Shown here: in pieces, positions 19,855 through 31,178 of the stretch
Position numbering within the stretch: position 1 is the stretch's first letter
How the letters are laid out: every line of letters begins with the position of its first letter
NCBI GenBank assembly: GCA_010405405.1
Contig: MU004239.1
Span: forward strand, 186,001 to 250,000
DNA length: 64,000 bases
Source of the DNA: Microthyrium microscopicum
Taxonomy: Eukaryota; Ascomycota; Dothideomycetes; Microthyriales; Microthyriaceae
Reading direction: 5' to 3'
Position numbers and translations under genes: made by a program
The notes under the pieces: generated by a model
Told to the model about the DNA's origin: nothing
Database searches by the model: none
What the model saw: only the letters and a program-made list of their open reading frames with translations

Positions 19855-21295
19855 TTAAGGTTCCGCCTGTTTCGTTTCTTCTTCCTTCATATTGTCCATC
19901 GCCATCTCCAAACAGTCCAGTGCCGTCTTCATCGACCACGACCTACCAGCCGCATTCAACGCAAGTCCCATAAACGGCAGTCGTCTCAACATCCGTCCAC
20001 TTACCCCCTTACACTTATCGGAGAGAGTCCACAATCGGCGACTCGGACTCTCGTCTGCTGTCTCATCCGACAACCGCAACTCTGACAAACTCATCAACAT
20101 CCCATCCTCCGGCACTGGCGATCCCTCGAGCAGATCCCCTTGTGCACCGTTTACCAGCCCACATCTGACCATCTCCCCAAAACAACTCCTCAAAATATCA
20201 TACCTCGCCCCCTGCCCGGGTAGCGGCACCTTCTCCACCAGATCCACGCGGTCTAGAAATGCGCCATCCATGCTGTCAGCCAAATTGCTCGTACATAACA
20301 GCAGCACGTTTGGCGTATAGCGCATTCGATCTAGCATGACGAGCAGTGCGTTCGTAACCCTCACTACCTCTCCCACCTCCTGGGTTTGTAGCGCACGTTC
20401 CCTGGATCCAGCAATGCTTTCGATTTCGTCGATGAGGACTAGCACGAGATGCGAGGGATCAGAGGCCAAGGAGAAAATAGTTTGAAAGGCGTTCGTTATG
20501 TGGGTGACTGATTCACCAAAGAATTTCGAGAAGAGAGAGGAGGTGTGTAGTTCGAGGAGTGTGCTGGTGGGGAAGGTGGTCGACAGCCGAATGGAGAGTT
20601 TTTGCGCCAACGCGCGACAGAGGCTCGTTTTGCCGGTGCCAGGCGGGCCGTGGAGTAGGATTACACGGTTTAGATGGATGATGTTGGGATTTAAGCCGGT
20701 GGAGGAGAAGTGCAAGAGGTGAGTGGTAAAAGCCAGGAGTTTGTTGGGGAGGGCTGGTTCGCGGACGGTAGGGTCAAAGATGAGAGATTCGTAGAGGCCA
20801 TGGAGGGTACGATGAGGGAGGGATGTGATGCGCAGTGGGGAGGGCGTGTCGTCGGCGCTCGTTTCTGACTGAGTGACGATGGGGTCGCAGAGGGTGTCGT
20901 CTGATGGGATACCTGTGGGCTCTTGAAAGGCTTTGGGGGTGTGGTCGTGAAGGGTTATTAGGTTGATATCGAGGTTAACGGCAGAAAGGTAGAATATTTT
21001 GGAGTCGACTTGTGGGCCAGAGTAGCCAGATACGAGGATGTAGTCGATTGTTTCGCGGAGAGAGGGATTATCTAAGAGCAAGTCAGTGCTCTGACGGAGA
21101 CTGGAGAATATAATCCTCAATAAGAGGAGAATTGTAGGACGCACCAAAGGACGATATCTGCTGGCCTAATTGCAGACATGAAAAGTTGTCATTCAAATGA
21201 GTCAAAATTTGTTGACGTACGCTTGAGAGATCGTCATCCTGGTGACGGCCGCTGGATTCAAAGTAGACTTCAAGATGAAGGACCACGGGAAACAT
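19855..21295 (-). CDS. PCH2: AAA+ ATPase PCH2/TRIP13, 455 aa, two exons
   Basis: Pachytene checkpoint/HORMA-remodelling ATPase, acting on HORMA-domain proteins in meiotic chromosome axes and the spindle checkpoint. Exons are 21295-21145 and 21071-19855, with a 73-bp intron (GTGCGT donor, CTGAC then CTTAG). The joined sequence gives an N-terminal substrate-adaptor region (MFPVVLHLEVYFESSG) and the AAA core: Walker A GPPGTGKTS (about residue 192), FGESVTHITNAFQTIF, Walker B LVLIDEIESI (about 260), EVGEVVRVTNALLVMLDRM and sensor/arginine-finger part TSNLADSMDGAFLDRVDLVE. The C-terminal LSDKCKGVSGRMLRRLPFMG is also typical. Length matches the family. A reading without the intron would run on in another frame through the 5' end, but the intron model keeps both conserved ends. 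A meiosis gene fits with the adjacent pheromone gene for a sexual species. Confidence 0.92.
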
Positions 21296-22402
21296 ATCGG
21301 ACTGGTTTGCCAGGAAAGTGATGTTGTGAGGAGTGCAACATGTGGGAGGAGATGAGTATATCCTTCGTCCAGGATGTCCTCAACAAATTTCAAGCCTAAC
21401 AACCTTTACCTCTAGAAGTCAGAATACCTACCTAGGTAGTTGAAACGCCTTGATGTATATCTTTTTGACTTCTAAAGCGAGCCATTGTGTCTTTCATCCC
21501 TTCTTCTATCCTCTTCGAACCTCATTTGCCAAAAGCAAGTTATCAGGAGTTGATTTCCTTCACAGCTACCAGTACTAGTACTAGTAGGTTAGGCTACTAA
21601 GACTCTGCAGAATATCTGCAAAATGTTGCTATGAAATAAATGTAAGCGATCCTTTCCTGGACGAACTTTCCTACATTTGGATGACGCATGGAAATTGTCC
21701 TAGAGCCAAATTATGGACAATAGTAAGTGAGAAAAGGAAGTGGTTGTTGTAGCAAGCGAGCTTTGATGTGGTACAGAATACCGCACTCCCAAGTAGCCTA
21801 TCTTCTGCATTCCAAATTGCCAGAATGCAACTGTCTCATAGAGCTAAAGAAAATTCAAGCAACAATCGTGATATCGAACCTCAGGCAGCCCGAATCCAAG
21901 AACTCTGTGAACTGTGAGTTGAGCTGTAGGTCTGAAAGTCAACGCGGAGAGCCGGAGCTGTTTCTCAATATGATCTTGCTTGGCCCCTTGTATATCTCCA
22001 CTGTAAGAAGCCTCACTCTACAAGTTTGGCGATGGAATCTTTCTTAGCACGACTATGTGGAGAGCCGTTGTGTTTCGATGGTTGAAGTTTTCGGAGAACA
22101 TGGGCTCTTCTGTTCGATAACCTAGCTGGGAAAGTATTGGTGATTTTGCGGAAAACCGGTCTTGGTAATTTTGCTATCCCGCGGTGCCATGAAGATGTCG
22201 ACGGCAAATCGATCCACATCGTATGTTCCTCAGATCTTCGTGTAATTTAGGCGTATATCAGGGCGCAATATCCACAAGTCATCGGAGTATTGATCGTCTG
22301 CGCCGGCTAGCCAGCAAGTATAAGAATGCTCACGTCCAAAGCCAAAGGGGTTTTTGTCTTCATGATACTACATCAGCCGCTTCAATTATATCAGTCTCTA
22401 CC
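21296..22402. other. Intergenic, about 1.1 kb
   Basis: Contains the PCH2 and SnoaL-like gene promoters. A short ACTAGTACTAGTAG repeat occurs near 21573-21586. Small open frames have no recognisable content. Confidence 0.4.
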
Positions 22403-23000
22403 ATGCGTTTCTCCACTTTCTTGGCCTCTGCTTTTGCATCTGCGGGACTTGCAACCATTCTCCCTCTTCCTATAGCTTCTACCATAAACCTTCCCCAGCC
22501 CAATCCTTTCGAAGCCATCCATCAAGCAGAAAATGACCTTGCTCTTATTCTGGATACCAAAGATTGGAACTCAATCTCCAGACGCGTCACCCAAGATGTC
22601 GTCTATGACAGTACTGCGCTAGGCCAGTTTGGTGGTCTCTCCAACGGCATTGACCAGTTCATCGTGAACGCAAAGGCTGCATTCGGGAACGCTCTTGTAG
22701 CGCACCATGTGACCAACGGATTCATCGTATTTACCAGTCCCTCTAGCGCCAATGTCACTACATAGTTAGTACCCTTCGTTGCGGGCTTCCATTGCTCTCA
22801 CTGCACTTTCGCTGACGGGTGCTAGCATTACGTGGTCTCAATGGGATCCGCATGCGCTGGAGGATTACAGCAAAACCTTCCGAGTGTTCGAAAAATGCCA
22901 GGATGTGTTCGTTCTTCAGAATGGGTTGTGGAAACTTCACTATAGTAAAGTGACAAATCTAGCGCCAAAAGTGGAAAGTCCGTTTTTTAGCGATATTTAG
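22403..23000 (+). CDS. Small secreted SnoaL/NTF2-like protein, 178 aa, two exons
   Basis: Exons are 22403-22764 and 22826-23000 with a GTTAGT donor; joined in phase as SSANVTTYITWSQWDPHALE. The N-terminus MRFSTFLASAFASAGLATIL is a probable signal peptide. The rest has the layout of a SnoaL-type cone: helix with IHQAENDLALILDTKDW, RRVTQDVVYDSTALGQFGG, a middle helix (LSNGIDQFIVNAKAAFG), and strands HHVTNGFIVF, VFVLQNGLWKLHYSKVT. Such proteins bind or transform small molecules, but many are uncharacterised and no catalytic set can be identified here. Upstream ATGs at 22223 would add a non-signal leader, so the start at 22403 is preferred. Confidence 0.7.
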
Positions 23001-23737
23001 ACAAGTTTGACGTATTGAAGCAGGATCAAGGACATACAAGGCAACCGCCGTAATGGGCAAATCCTCATTTGGTAGTAATGGTAGGGAATTACAATAGAAC
23101 AGAGTCTAAGGAGATTAAGTTCTTCTCTACCTGAAGACATGTTTGACCGGGTCCATAATACTGAGTGCTATGTACTGAGTTGCCAGATTCGCACGCGTTT
23201 GAGGCGGCTTCATGGTTCGTACTCCAGGAATACTATCACACTATCATCAATAGCCGGAAGATTTCTTGCATATGGTTAAGGAGAAGGTAATAATAGAGAC
23301 AGAGACGAAGAAAAGGGAGTTGCACCTTGAGAAGGATCGGACCGAGCTAACAAGGATCCATCCCTGGTCGAGCCGGACCGATATCTCCAACGTCACTCAA
23401 CATTAAATCAGATGCAGCAACAGCCAAGCTAGCTGCCAGCCAAGACTTCATAACGTTACCACCAAGCTTTTGTATCCTACAACTTCTACAACTCCTAATC
23501 ATATCATACTACTTTCAACGATCGCTTCCCAATCTCTATACGTCCTACGTGAATACCCTCAGAAACGTCTCGATTGATCCTCGCGTCGAGCGTCTTATCT
23601 ACATCGTCAAACTTTGCGAATTTACCCGAACGATCGCTGTCGCAATTGATATCATACCACAATACCATTATCCTTAGTTGGGGCACATGCCGCTTCTCAA
23701 CAATTCAGTACAAATGCATTCATAACGTCAGATTATC
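23001..23737. other. Intergenic
   Basis: Upstream region of the exchanger gene, pyrimidine-rich near the ATG. No feature recognised. Confidence 0.4.
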
Positions 23738-26700
23738 ATGGCCCTTCTTTTTCTCCCTCAGACCAATACCTTCCCCAGGCCAGCCAAACCCAATGCGCGC
23801 CTCCAACGACTTGATCGAGCCAGGCGCGTCTTTCAGCGAGTTATTCTTACAGCCTTGGTCGTTTGCTTGATCGCATACACATGTTCCTTCTTTGTCGCTC
23901 ATCGGTCTCGGCCAATTAGGTTGAACAAGCGTAATGATGTCTTTATCAAGGACGAAGAGGTATGTCGCCTAGTTGCATGACTACAGTCGTCTGATCATAT
24001 GATACCAGTGTCAACTCGTTCACAACGCGATCGATCAATGCGCCTTCGTCATCAAGAATTGCGATGATGAAGAACCGGGCTACATCCATTACCTTCAGCT
24101 CTACTACTGCACACTGCCAAAAGTTAAACCTCTTGCTTTTATCGTTATAATATCATGGCTTGGCCTTCTCTTCAGCACCATTGGACTTGCAGCAAGCGAT
24201 TTTTTCTGTGTCAACCTAGGCTCCCTGGCCACCATGGCTGGAATGAGCGAGAATTTTGCCGGCGTCACCCTTCTTGCTCTTGGGAACGGAAGTCCCGATG
24301 TGTTTTCCACATTTGCCGCCATGTACAATAATAGCGGAAGTCTAGCCATTGGCGAACTCGTTGGGGCTGCTGGATTTATAACTGCTGTTATAGCTGGATC
24401 AATGGCCTTTATACGCCCTTTCAAGGTGCCCCGGAAGACATTTCTGAGAGATGTGATTTTCTTTATAATTGCTGCTAGTTTCACACTGGTATTTCTTGCA
24501 GATGGCAAACTCCAGCTGTGGGAATGCATAGTTATGGTTTCACTCTATATTATTTACGTTGGTATAGTTGTCTTTTGGCACTGGTACTTCAAAAAGAAGC
24601 GAACCCGGAGATTGACGGAGCTTGCAGCAAGATCTCAACACTCATATCCAGGGACCGGTGCTGCCGAATTTGGGGGAGAATACAGGGATGAAGATGAAGA
24701 TAGAGATCCTCGAGATAGACTATCAACAAGAACTGGAAATGAAGATTTTGAAGCCCTGGAGCACGGCGCAAATGAGCATGAAGACGAGGATGAAGAGGAA
24801 GATCGGATGGAAAGAGTTCGTGGCCATCTAAGTAGCCAGATGCGTCTACGAAGACCTCGAGCGGGTGATCGTCGAAGTACTCACGATCCAATTCGACCGA
24901 GTTTGCTCGGTGCTCTCGAATTTCGAAGTGTGCTTTCTGGCTTGCATCGTGTGGGAAATCTGCAAGTGTATCCAATGAATAATAGGAGATATTCAGAGGA
25001 TCCTACTCTCGTCATGTTTCAAGATCAAAGGTCAACAATATCCGAACCAAATCAAGTGGAATTCGAGTCTGCTGCTACAAAACGACCATCAATTCAAAGG
25101 ACGGCTTCTGGCAACCGAACTCGAGCTGTATCAGCCATAGAGCCTGGCGTGTTTGGTGATTCTAATCTTCCGAGTGTTCCACGAATTGATTTGCAGGCAC
25201 CTGTCGATGAAGAGCCAGTACAAGATCAGCCGTCGGACTCGTACTTCGACAACACCAGCCATAAGCCTCCACCATCACCAACGATATCAATTTCGCCGCC
25301 TCCATCTGAGCGTCGTGTTCCAGCACCAGATGGCCAGCAAGCCCGTCGAAGTCCGTCTCCAAAGGGATTGGCACCGCCTGGACCGATTGGGTCACGATCA
25401 TCTCACCAACCATCAACCACGTCAAGTCTCAAAGATCGAGGCGTGGAGCCGCATAAATTGGATACCAGTGTGGGGTCGCATTCTAGCCAGGTCTCGCAGT
25501 TCCCAGTGTATACCGACGAATCCTTCCCAGCATCTCCAATGAGCATGGGATCGGAGACTCCATTCAGGTTGCCATCTCCGGTTGTCCCTTCTAGTCCTGC
25601 CGTAGGTGTAGGTGCTCCCTCTAGACGACCTCTGACCTGGTGGCCCTACTGGCTTCTACCAAAGCCAGAAGAGTTGATAGAGACTCTGTTTCCCACACTA
25701 CAGAAATGGAACGACAAAGGGTTCCTAGGCCGAATATTCGGTATATTATCGGCTCCAAGCGTATTTTGTCTCACCATCACCTTACCCGTGGTAGAAATAG
25801 CTAAGGACGACGAGGTCGCAGACACAATACCGGACATTAGCAGAGCTCCAACCGTATCTTCCACTCAAATTCTACCTCACATAGAAGGCATCGAACAACA
25901 ACCACCAGTCCAAGTCCTCGCCGAAGAAGCAGGTCTCCACGGCCCACCTGCCGTAGTTGCTCCCCCTTCAGGTTCCCGAACCAGTCTACCTGACAACAAC
26001 CATCTAATAAACTCCCCAGAACAACTACCCTCCCTTGGCACCGATGACGAAGGCTGGAACAGATGGCTCGTCATTCTACAAGTCTTCACTGCGCCACTCT
26101 TCTGCACCGTCATCATCTGGGCCAACGTCGACTACGGCAACCTATCTCTTCTGCTCTACTACGTCCTTGTATCCCTAGTCATCTCCTTAATATTCTTGAC
26201 ATTCGTACTCTTCACGAGTAATCCAGACTACCCGCCCATGTGGTACGGATTATTGTGTGTGCTTGGCTTTGCGGTCAGTATTGGTTGGATCTCCACCATT
26301 GCCGGCGAAGTCGTCGGCGTTCTCAAAGCTTTGGGCATAATCTTCAACATTTCAGACGCCATTCTCGGCCTCACCGTCTTTGCCGTCGGAAACTCTCTCG
26401 GTGACTTGGTTGCAGACGTCACCATGGCGAAGCTTGGATACTCTGTCATGGCTCTCAGCGCATGCTTTGGTGGACCCATGTTAAACATCCTGCTTGGTAT
26501 TGGGTTGAGTGGCGCATATATGACGATATCTCAAGGCCAGCAGAGGAAGAAGAAACATCCAGGCAAGAAGTTCAAGGTCAAGCCATACATCATCGAGGTT
26601 GATCGCACCCTAATGATCTCTGGAATCGCGCTACTCGTCACGTTGGTTGGTTTGTTGATCGTTGTCCCGCTAAGGAGATGGCGGATGGATCGTGTGGTTG

Positions 26701-26792
26701 GGTGGTTTCTGATTGGGTTGTGGATTGTTACGACGATTGGGAATCTTGGGACAGAATTATGGCTTGGCCAGGGAACTTGGGCTGGGCCATAA
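23738..26792 (+). CDS. Sodium/calcium (cation/Ca2+) exchanger, NCLX-like, 1001 aa, two exons
   Basis: Membrane antiporter of the CaCA superfamily, close in layout to animal NCLX (SLC8B1) and yeast YDL206W. Exons are 23738-23959 and 24009-26792 (49-bp intron, GTATGT donor). After an N-terminal transmembrane helix (about 32-53) and a Cys-containing loop, the first exchanger domain has the alpha-1 motif LLALGNGSPDVFS (about residue 166). A long hydrophilic loop (about 280-700) is Ser/Pro/acid-rich and probably regulatory. The second domain carries the alpha-2 motif AVGNSLGDLVADV (about 867) followed by CFGGPMLNILLG. Both conserved GN-x2-(P/G)-D sites needed for ion binding are intact. Location (vacuole, ER or mitochondrion) cannot be told from sequence. 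Confidence 0.88.
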
Positions 26793-27260
26793 AGTAGAAC
26801 TTTCGTAGGATGCTATGAGTAGAGGGCTGGGAAAGAGACGGGTGCTGGCGGTATCTATATGACTGAGACGAAGCGATGTTTGGTATGGTGTTTATTCTTG
26901 GATGGACGATGGACGGATATACCCATTTCTTTTGATACTAGTTGCGCCGAACCTATTGTACATTCTTGGTCAAACAACAAATATTGTTGGCTTTTGTAAT
27001 TACCCTTTTTGCATAGTATACATAGCAATCACGTCCATTCTTATTAACCATACCCATTCATAACAACACCGTGAGGGACAGCATTTAATTGTATCAGGTT
27101 GGTACTTTCTCTGAGCGATGTAAAGTTGAACATGCATGACCGGCCATTGAAGGCCGCCAAAATTGTAGTGCGGATCAGCAAGTCGGGAAAAGTACACGTA
27201 TACCATCATCTTCGATAGTAGCTTTAGCATTCGGATAAAATATATCTTATTACATAGCAT
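26793..27260. other. Intergenic, convergent 3' flanks
   Basis: Lies between the exchanger and SAD1-like genes. Only short open frames; nothing recognised. Confidence 0.4.
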
Positions 27261-28904
27261 TTATGTCGCCTTGCCTTTCCGCTTAGCCTTTCTCCTCTCC
27301 CAAACCTGCACATAGCTTTCTTTCGTGAAAAGCGTCTCCGCCGCAGCCTTTTCGACAAACAGATCCTGAATCTCAAACCACTCTGCGCCAGCGCGGTCCA
27401 TAACTTGGCACCGCCAGACTTTCTTCTCTGCCTCACCTTCCACGCTATCGTCCCGTACTCTTACTGCCTCGTGCGTGATATTCGCTACGAGATCGTAAAT
27501 AATTGGCTCACCGACTGGGTGGAGCGCAGGATTTGGCACCACGTATTGCGACATGTCTAGGCCTGTAGGTTGGAAGGTGACGATCGTGGGATTGCGTTCG
27601 GACACGAACTTGTTCGCCGAGAAGCGCTTGACATGGAAGAGTAGGTAAGGTGGTAGTGGATGAAGTAGGCGGTAGCGGCGTCGGAAATTGAGCTTTTCTT
27701 GGGCGTGGATGCCATCGTACTTAGATAGGATGGTGGTGAGTGGTACTTGGGGTATAATATTTTTGTCGAGCTCGTCTTGGAAGAGTGGCGCAGCGGGCAG
27801 GTCGAGGGTAAGTAGCAGGAATCGGGAGATGTCAGTCTGGACGTGTGCGTCTTCGAACCTCAAACGGTCGCCGGCGTCTGCGCGCGCTGTAATGGCTTGC
27901 GATTCGATTTGTACGGAGCCTTGGAAGACGCGCTGGACCATGCTGGTGCCGGGCTTGCTTTTGGAGCCGCCGAGGGCTATGTGTAGGTTATTAAGAAACC
28001 AATTGAGGAAGTCGACGGGGTCGGATTGCTGAGAGAGGGTGAACTTTTTGTTAGAGCGGAGTGTGATTTCTTGGAGGAGTTCGTGGGGTGATACATGGGC
28101 TTTGAAGGCGTGGGGATTCCAGATTTTGCGAATCAGGATGCCAAATCGTTGGGCTAATTGAGGGCGTGATGATAGATCTTCTAGCATGAAGAAGTTGCGG
28201 AGTGGCGCAACGTGTGAGAGTAGTTGGATGACTGAATTCAGGTAGTCGTTGGCCTTGATGTTATTAATGCCAACAAAACCGGGAATATATTTATTGCCTG
28301 CCAGATCCCAAGAAGGATTTAAGGTCTTATCGAGCTTCATAACATCTTCCTTGGGCATCTTTGGGTTCGCAACGAATTTGATATCATCCAAACTCTTTGA
28401 AGTGACCTCGTAGTTTTCGGGAAGGACGTAGACTTTCTGTGACTCGAGATTGATGTAAACATGATGATCTTCGTCGAGCGCATGAAAGTATGCTTGTGAC
28501 TTAGGCCCTCGACCTTGATAGTACTTCCCGCAGACCAGACAGGCATAGACGTTTATGTTGGAGAGAGTTACAGAGCATAACTTTTCGAAATCGAAATCGA
28601 GGAGTGCGCGATTGATGGTGTCGAGGTATAGATCCTGGTATCCTTCCACTGGTGCAGTTTGTCGTGGTAATTGTATAGGCTCGTCTTCGTCTTCGTCTTC
28701 CAAGCCATCGTCTCCGTCTAGCAGATCAGCAACTCCAGCTTCGACCAATTCTTCATGCTCTTCCATGTCAGCGCCTAATATGTCTGGTGTTCCTGTTGAG
28801 GTTGATGGTGCAGTGTTGCCATTGTCCACGCGAGGACGCTTAGCCGCCGGCGAGGGAGCTGCAGCAACTTCCTCGAGATTGTCGACGGCCGGTCTTTTTG
28901 GCAT
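27261..28904 (-). CDS. SAD1: SAD1/USP39-like splicing protein (inactive ubiquitin hydrolase fold), 547 aa
   Basis: Tri-snRNP assembly factor needed for pre-mRNA splicing. An acidic N-terminus (DLLDGDDGLEDEDEDEP) is followed by a ZnF-UBP domain (NVYACLVCGKYYQGRGPKSQ, HALDEDHHVYINLESQKVYV, about residues 110-170) and a USP-like domain. At the catalytic box the sequence is GINNIKANDYLNSVIQ, with Asp220 where active USPs have Cys, so it should not cleave ubiquitin; this loss is known for USP39. Other family blocks are FTLSQQSDPVDFLNWFLNNL and LLFHVKRFSANKFVSERNPT. It is a single open frame of family-typical length. Confidence 0.92.
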   Translation of the reverse strand: MPKRPAVDNLEEVAAAPSPAAKRPRVDNGNTAPSTSTGTPDILGADMEEHEELVEAGVADLLDGDDGLEDEDEDEPIQLPRQTAPVEGYQDLYLDTINRALLDFDFEKLCSVTLSNINVYACLVCGKYYQGRGPKSQAYFHALDEDHHVYINLESQKVYVLPENYEVTSKSLDDIKFVANPKMPKEDVMKLDKTLNPSWDLAGNKYIPGFVGINNIKANDYLNSVIQLLSHVAPLRNFFMLEDLSSRPQLAQRFGILIRKIWNPHAFKAHVSPHELLQEITLRSNKKFTLSQQSDPVDFLNWFLNNLHIALGGSKSKPGTSMVQRVFQGSVQIESQAITARADAGDRLRFEDAHVQTDISRFLLLTLDLPAAPLFQDELDKNIIPQVPLTTILSKYDGIHAQEKLNFRRRYRLLHPLPPYLLFHVKRFSANKFVSERNPTIVTFQPTGLDMSQYVVPNPALHPVGEPIIYDLVANITHEAVRVRDDSVEGEAEKKVWRCQVMDRAGAEWFEIQDLFVEKAAAETLFTKESYVQVWERRKAKRKGKAT

Positions 28905-29208
28905 GATGATAAGGTCGGGTTCGAACGATCGAGGATTTATGGGATGGTGCTAATTATTTAAGAACTCTCGAAGTTGCGAAAAAGGTCAGGCAAGCGCTAG
29001 GCACGTGCAGGGGACCACGCGCACGCGAGTTATCTAGCCCCTGGAAGCTTCAAGATGGTCTGTAGCCCCCGTTGTATGCCCCACCAAACATCAGGAGAGT
29101 ACGAAAAGCTGTCGCGCAGTAAACATTTCAAGGCATCTTTCACCGACATACAAAAAAAGTTGCCTACACGCTCTCTTCTCCTCCCTCCGTCCCTTGTCAT
29201 CTATCATC
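28905..29208. promoter_or_regulatory. Divergent promoter between SAD1-like gene and CCT2
   Basis: Both genes read outward. On the CCT2 side a strong pyrimidine tract (CTCTCTTCTCCTCCCTCCGT, 29170-29189) lies just upstream of the ATG, as in many highly expressed fungal genes. Confidence 0.5.
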
Positions 29209-30917
29209 ATGGTAAGTGTACTTTGACTGTCAAATATATGCGGTTTGGACATGTCACTAACAGTATCGTCTCACTAGGCACAAAATCCTACCCAAGTTTT
29301 CGCGCAAGACGTAACGGAAGAAAGAGGCGAAAATGCTAGACTCTCAGCATTTGTTGGTGCTATTGCAGTTGGTGATCTGGTGAAGAGTACACTGGGCCCT
29401 AAAGGAATGGACAAGATCTTACAATCTGCGTGGGTTTGGTCTTTTTGACAAAATGTTCTAGTCCTAACTTTCCATCATACAGATCCACTGGCGAAATATT
29501 AGTTACCAATGACGGAGCCACCATTCTCAAAGCCATCGCACTCGATAATGCCGCAGCAAAAGTTCTCGTCAACATCAGCAAGGTTCAAGATGACGAAGTT
29601 GGTGATGGCACAACATCAGTCGCTGTCCTGGCCGCCGAACTTCTTCGCGAAGCAGAACGACTCGTAGATCAAAAGATTCACCCCCAGACCATCATCGAAG
29701 GTTATCGAATTGCCTCCCAAGCCGCACTCTCCACCCTCTCATCCCTCGCCGTTGACAATTCCAAAGATGACGAAGAATTCCGTAAAGATCTCATAGCCAT
29801 CGCACGTACCACTCTCAGCAGTAAAGTCCTCAGCCAGGACAAAATACACTTCTCCGATTTGGCGGTTGATGCCGTTCTACGTATGAAGGGCTCTACAGAT
29901 CTCACACATATCCAGATAATCAAAAAGGCGGGTGGCAAGCTCAAGGATTCATACCTTGATTCTGGGTTCATTCTAGATAAACAATTCGGCGTCAATCAAC
30001 CCAAGCGCATCACCAATGCCAAAATCATGGTCGCCAATACCGCCATGGACACCGACAAGATCAAGATTTTTGGCGCCCGCGTCAAGGTCGACTCTACAGG
30101 CAAACTCGCTGACCTCGAGCGCGCCGAAAAGGAAAAGATGCGCGCCAAAGTCGAGCGCATCAAGACACACGGCATCAACGTCTTTGTCAACCGCCAACTC
30201 ATCTACAACTGGCCCGAACAGCTCTTTGCGGACGTTGGCATCGCTTCGATCGAGCACGCAGACTTTGACGGTGTCGAACGTCTCGCACTGGTCACTGGCG
30301 CAGAAATCGCATCCACCTTTGACCACCCCGAATCCGTAGCCCTTGGCCATTGCGACCTTGTCGAAGAAGTCATGATCGGCGAAGACACACTCATCCGCTT
30401 CTCTGGTGTTGCCGCTGGCCGTGCCTGCACCATCGTCCTCCGCGGCGCCACCGAACAACTTCTCGACGAGGCAGAGCGCTCTTTACACGATGCCCTCGCC
30501 GTCCTCTCACAGACCGTCAAAGAGCCAAAGGTCACACTTGGCGGCGGCTGTGCGGAGATGAACATGGCGCGCGCCGTGGACGAGGCTGCCAAAGGCACAG
30601 CAGGCAAAAAAGCACTTGCTGTTGAAGCCTTCGCCAAGGCATTACGCCAACTACCCACAATACTGGCAGACAATGCAGGTCTTGATAGCGCGGATTTGGT
30701 GAGTCGGCTACGCACTGCCATCTACGCAGGCGAGAAGCAGGCAGGTCTAGATCTGTTGACACCCGGTGGCGGCATCGTCAACATGCGCGAGATTGGCGTA
30801 GTCGAAAGCTACAAGCTCAAGCGCGCAGTCGTAAACAGTGCCAGTGAGGCGGCAGAATTACTTCTGAGAGTGGATAATATCATCCGCAGTGCACCGCGGA
30901 AGCGTGAGCGCATGTAA
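29209..30917 (+). CDS. CCT2: T-complex protein 1 subunit beta (CCT2), 529 aa, three exons
   Basis: Beta subunit of the cytosolic chaperonin TRiC/CCT that folds actin, tubulin and other proteins with ATP. Exons are 29209-29211, 29278-29429 and 29483-30917. The first exon is the start codon alone, followed by a GTAAGT donor; splicing gives [20 protein letters not shown], the conserved CCT2 N-terminus. A second intron of 53 bp lies inside [19 protein letters not shown]-site motifs [15 protein letters not shown] and GDGTTSV are present, as is the C-terminal ATPase block [13 protein letters not shown] and [13 protein letters not shown]. Length is normal for the family. Without the two introns the protein would lack its first ATP-binding motif. 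Confidence 0.94.
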
Positions 30918-31178
30918 GATAGGAAGAAACCCCGATAAGGACAAAATCCATAGAATTGTAATTAATTCCCAGTGTCCATAAGCTATCTAACAGATATTCG
31001 AACAGTAAAAGAAGCGCATAGGTACCTCCAAGAAGCCATTAGTAAGCACAAGTCCAAGAAGTGAAATCCTCCTATCCTCCGCGATATCAGCTCGCGCACA
31101 ACTCAAAAACAATTAATAATATGGGTATTTAGTCAGCCTCGCGCTTGTCCTCAATCTCGCCTGCTCTCTCGCAACGCC

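Noticed and set aside
28905-28930. GGTTCGAAC word suggesting a tRNA T-loop
   Set aside because: No acceptor stem, D-arm or anticodon arm could be placed around it. The same applies to GGTTCAAATTC near 44181.
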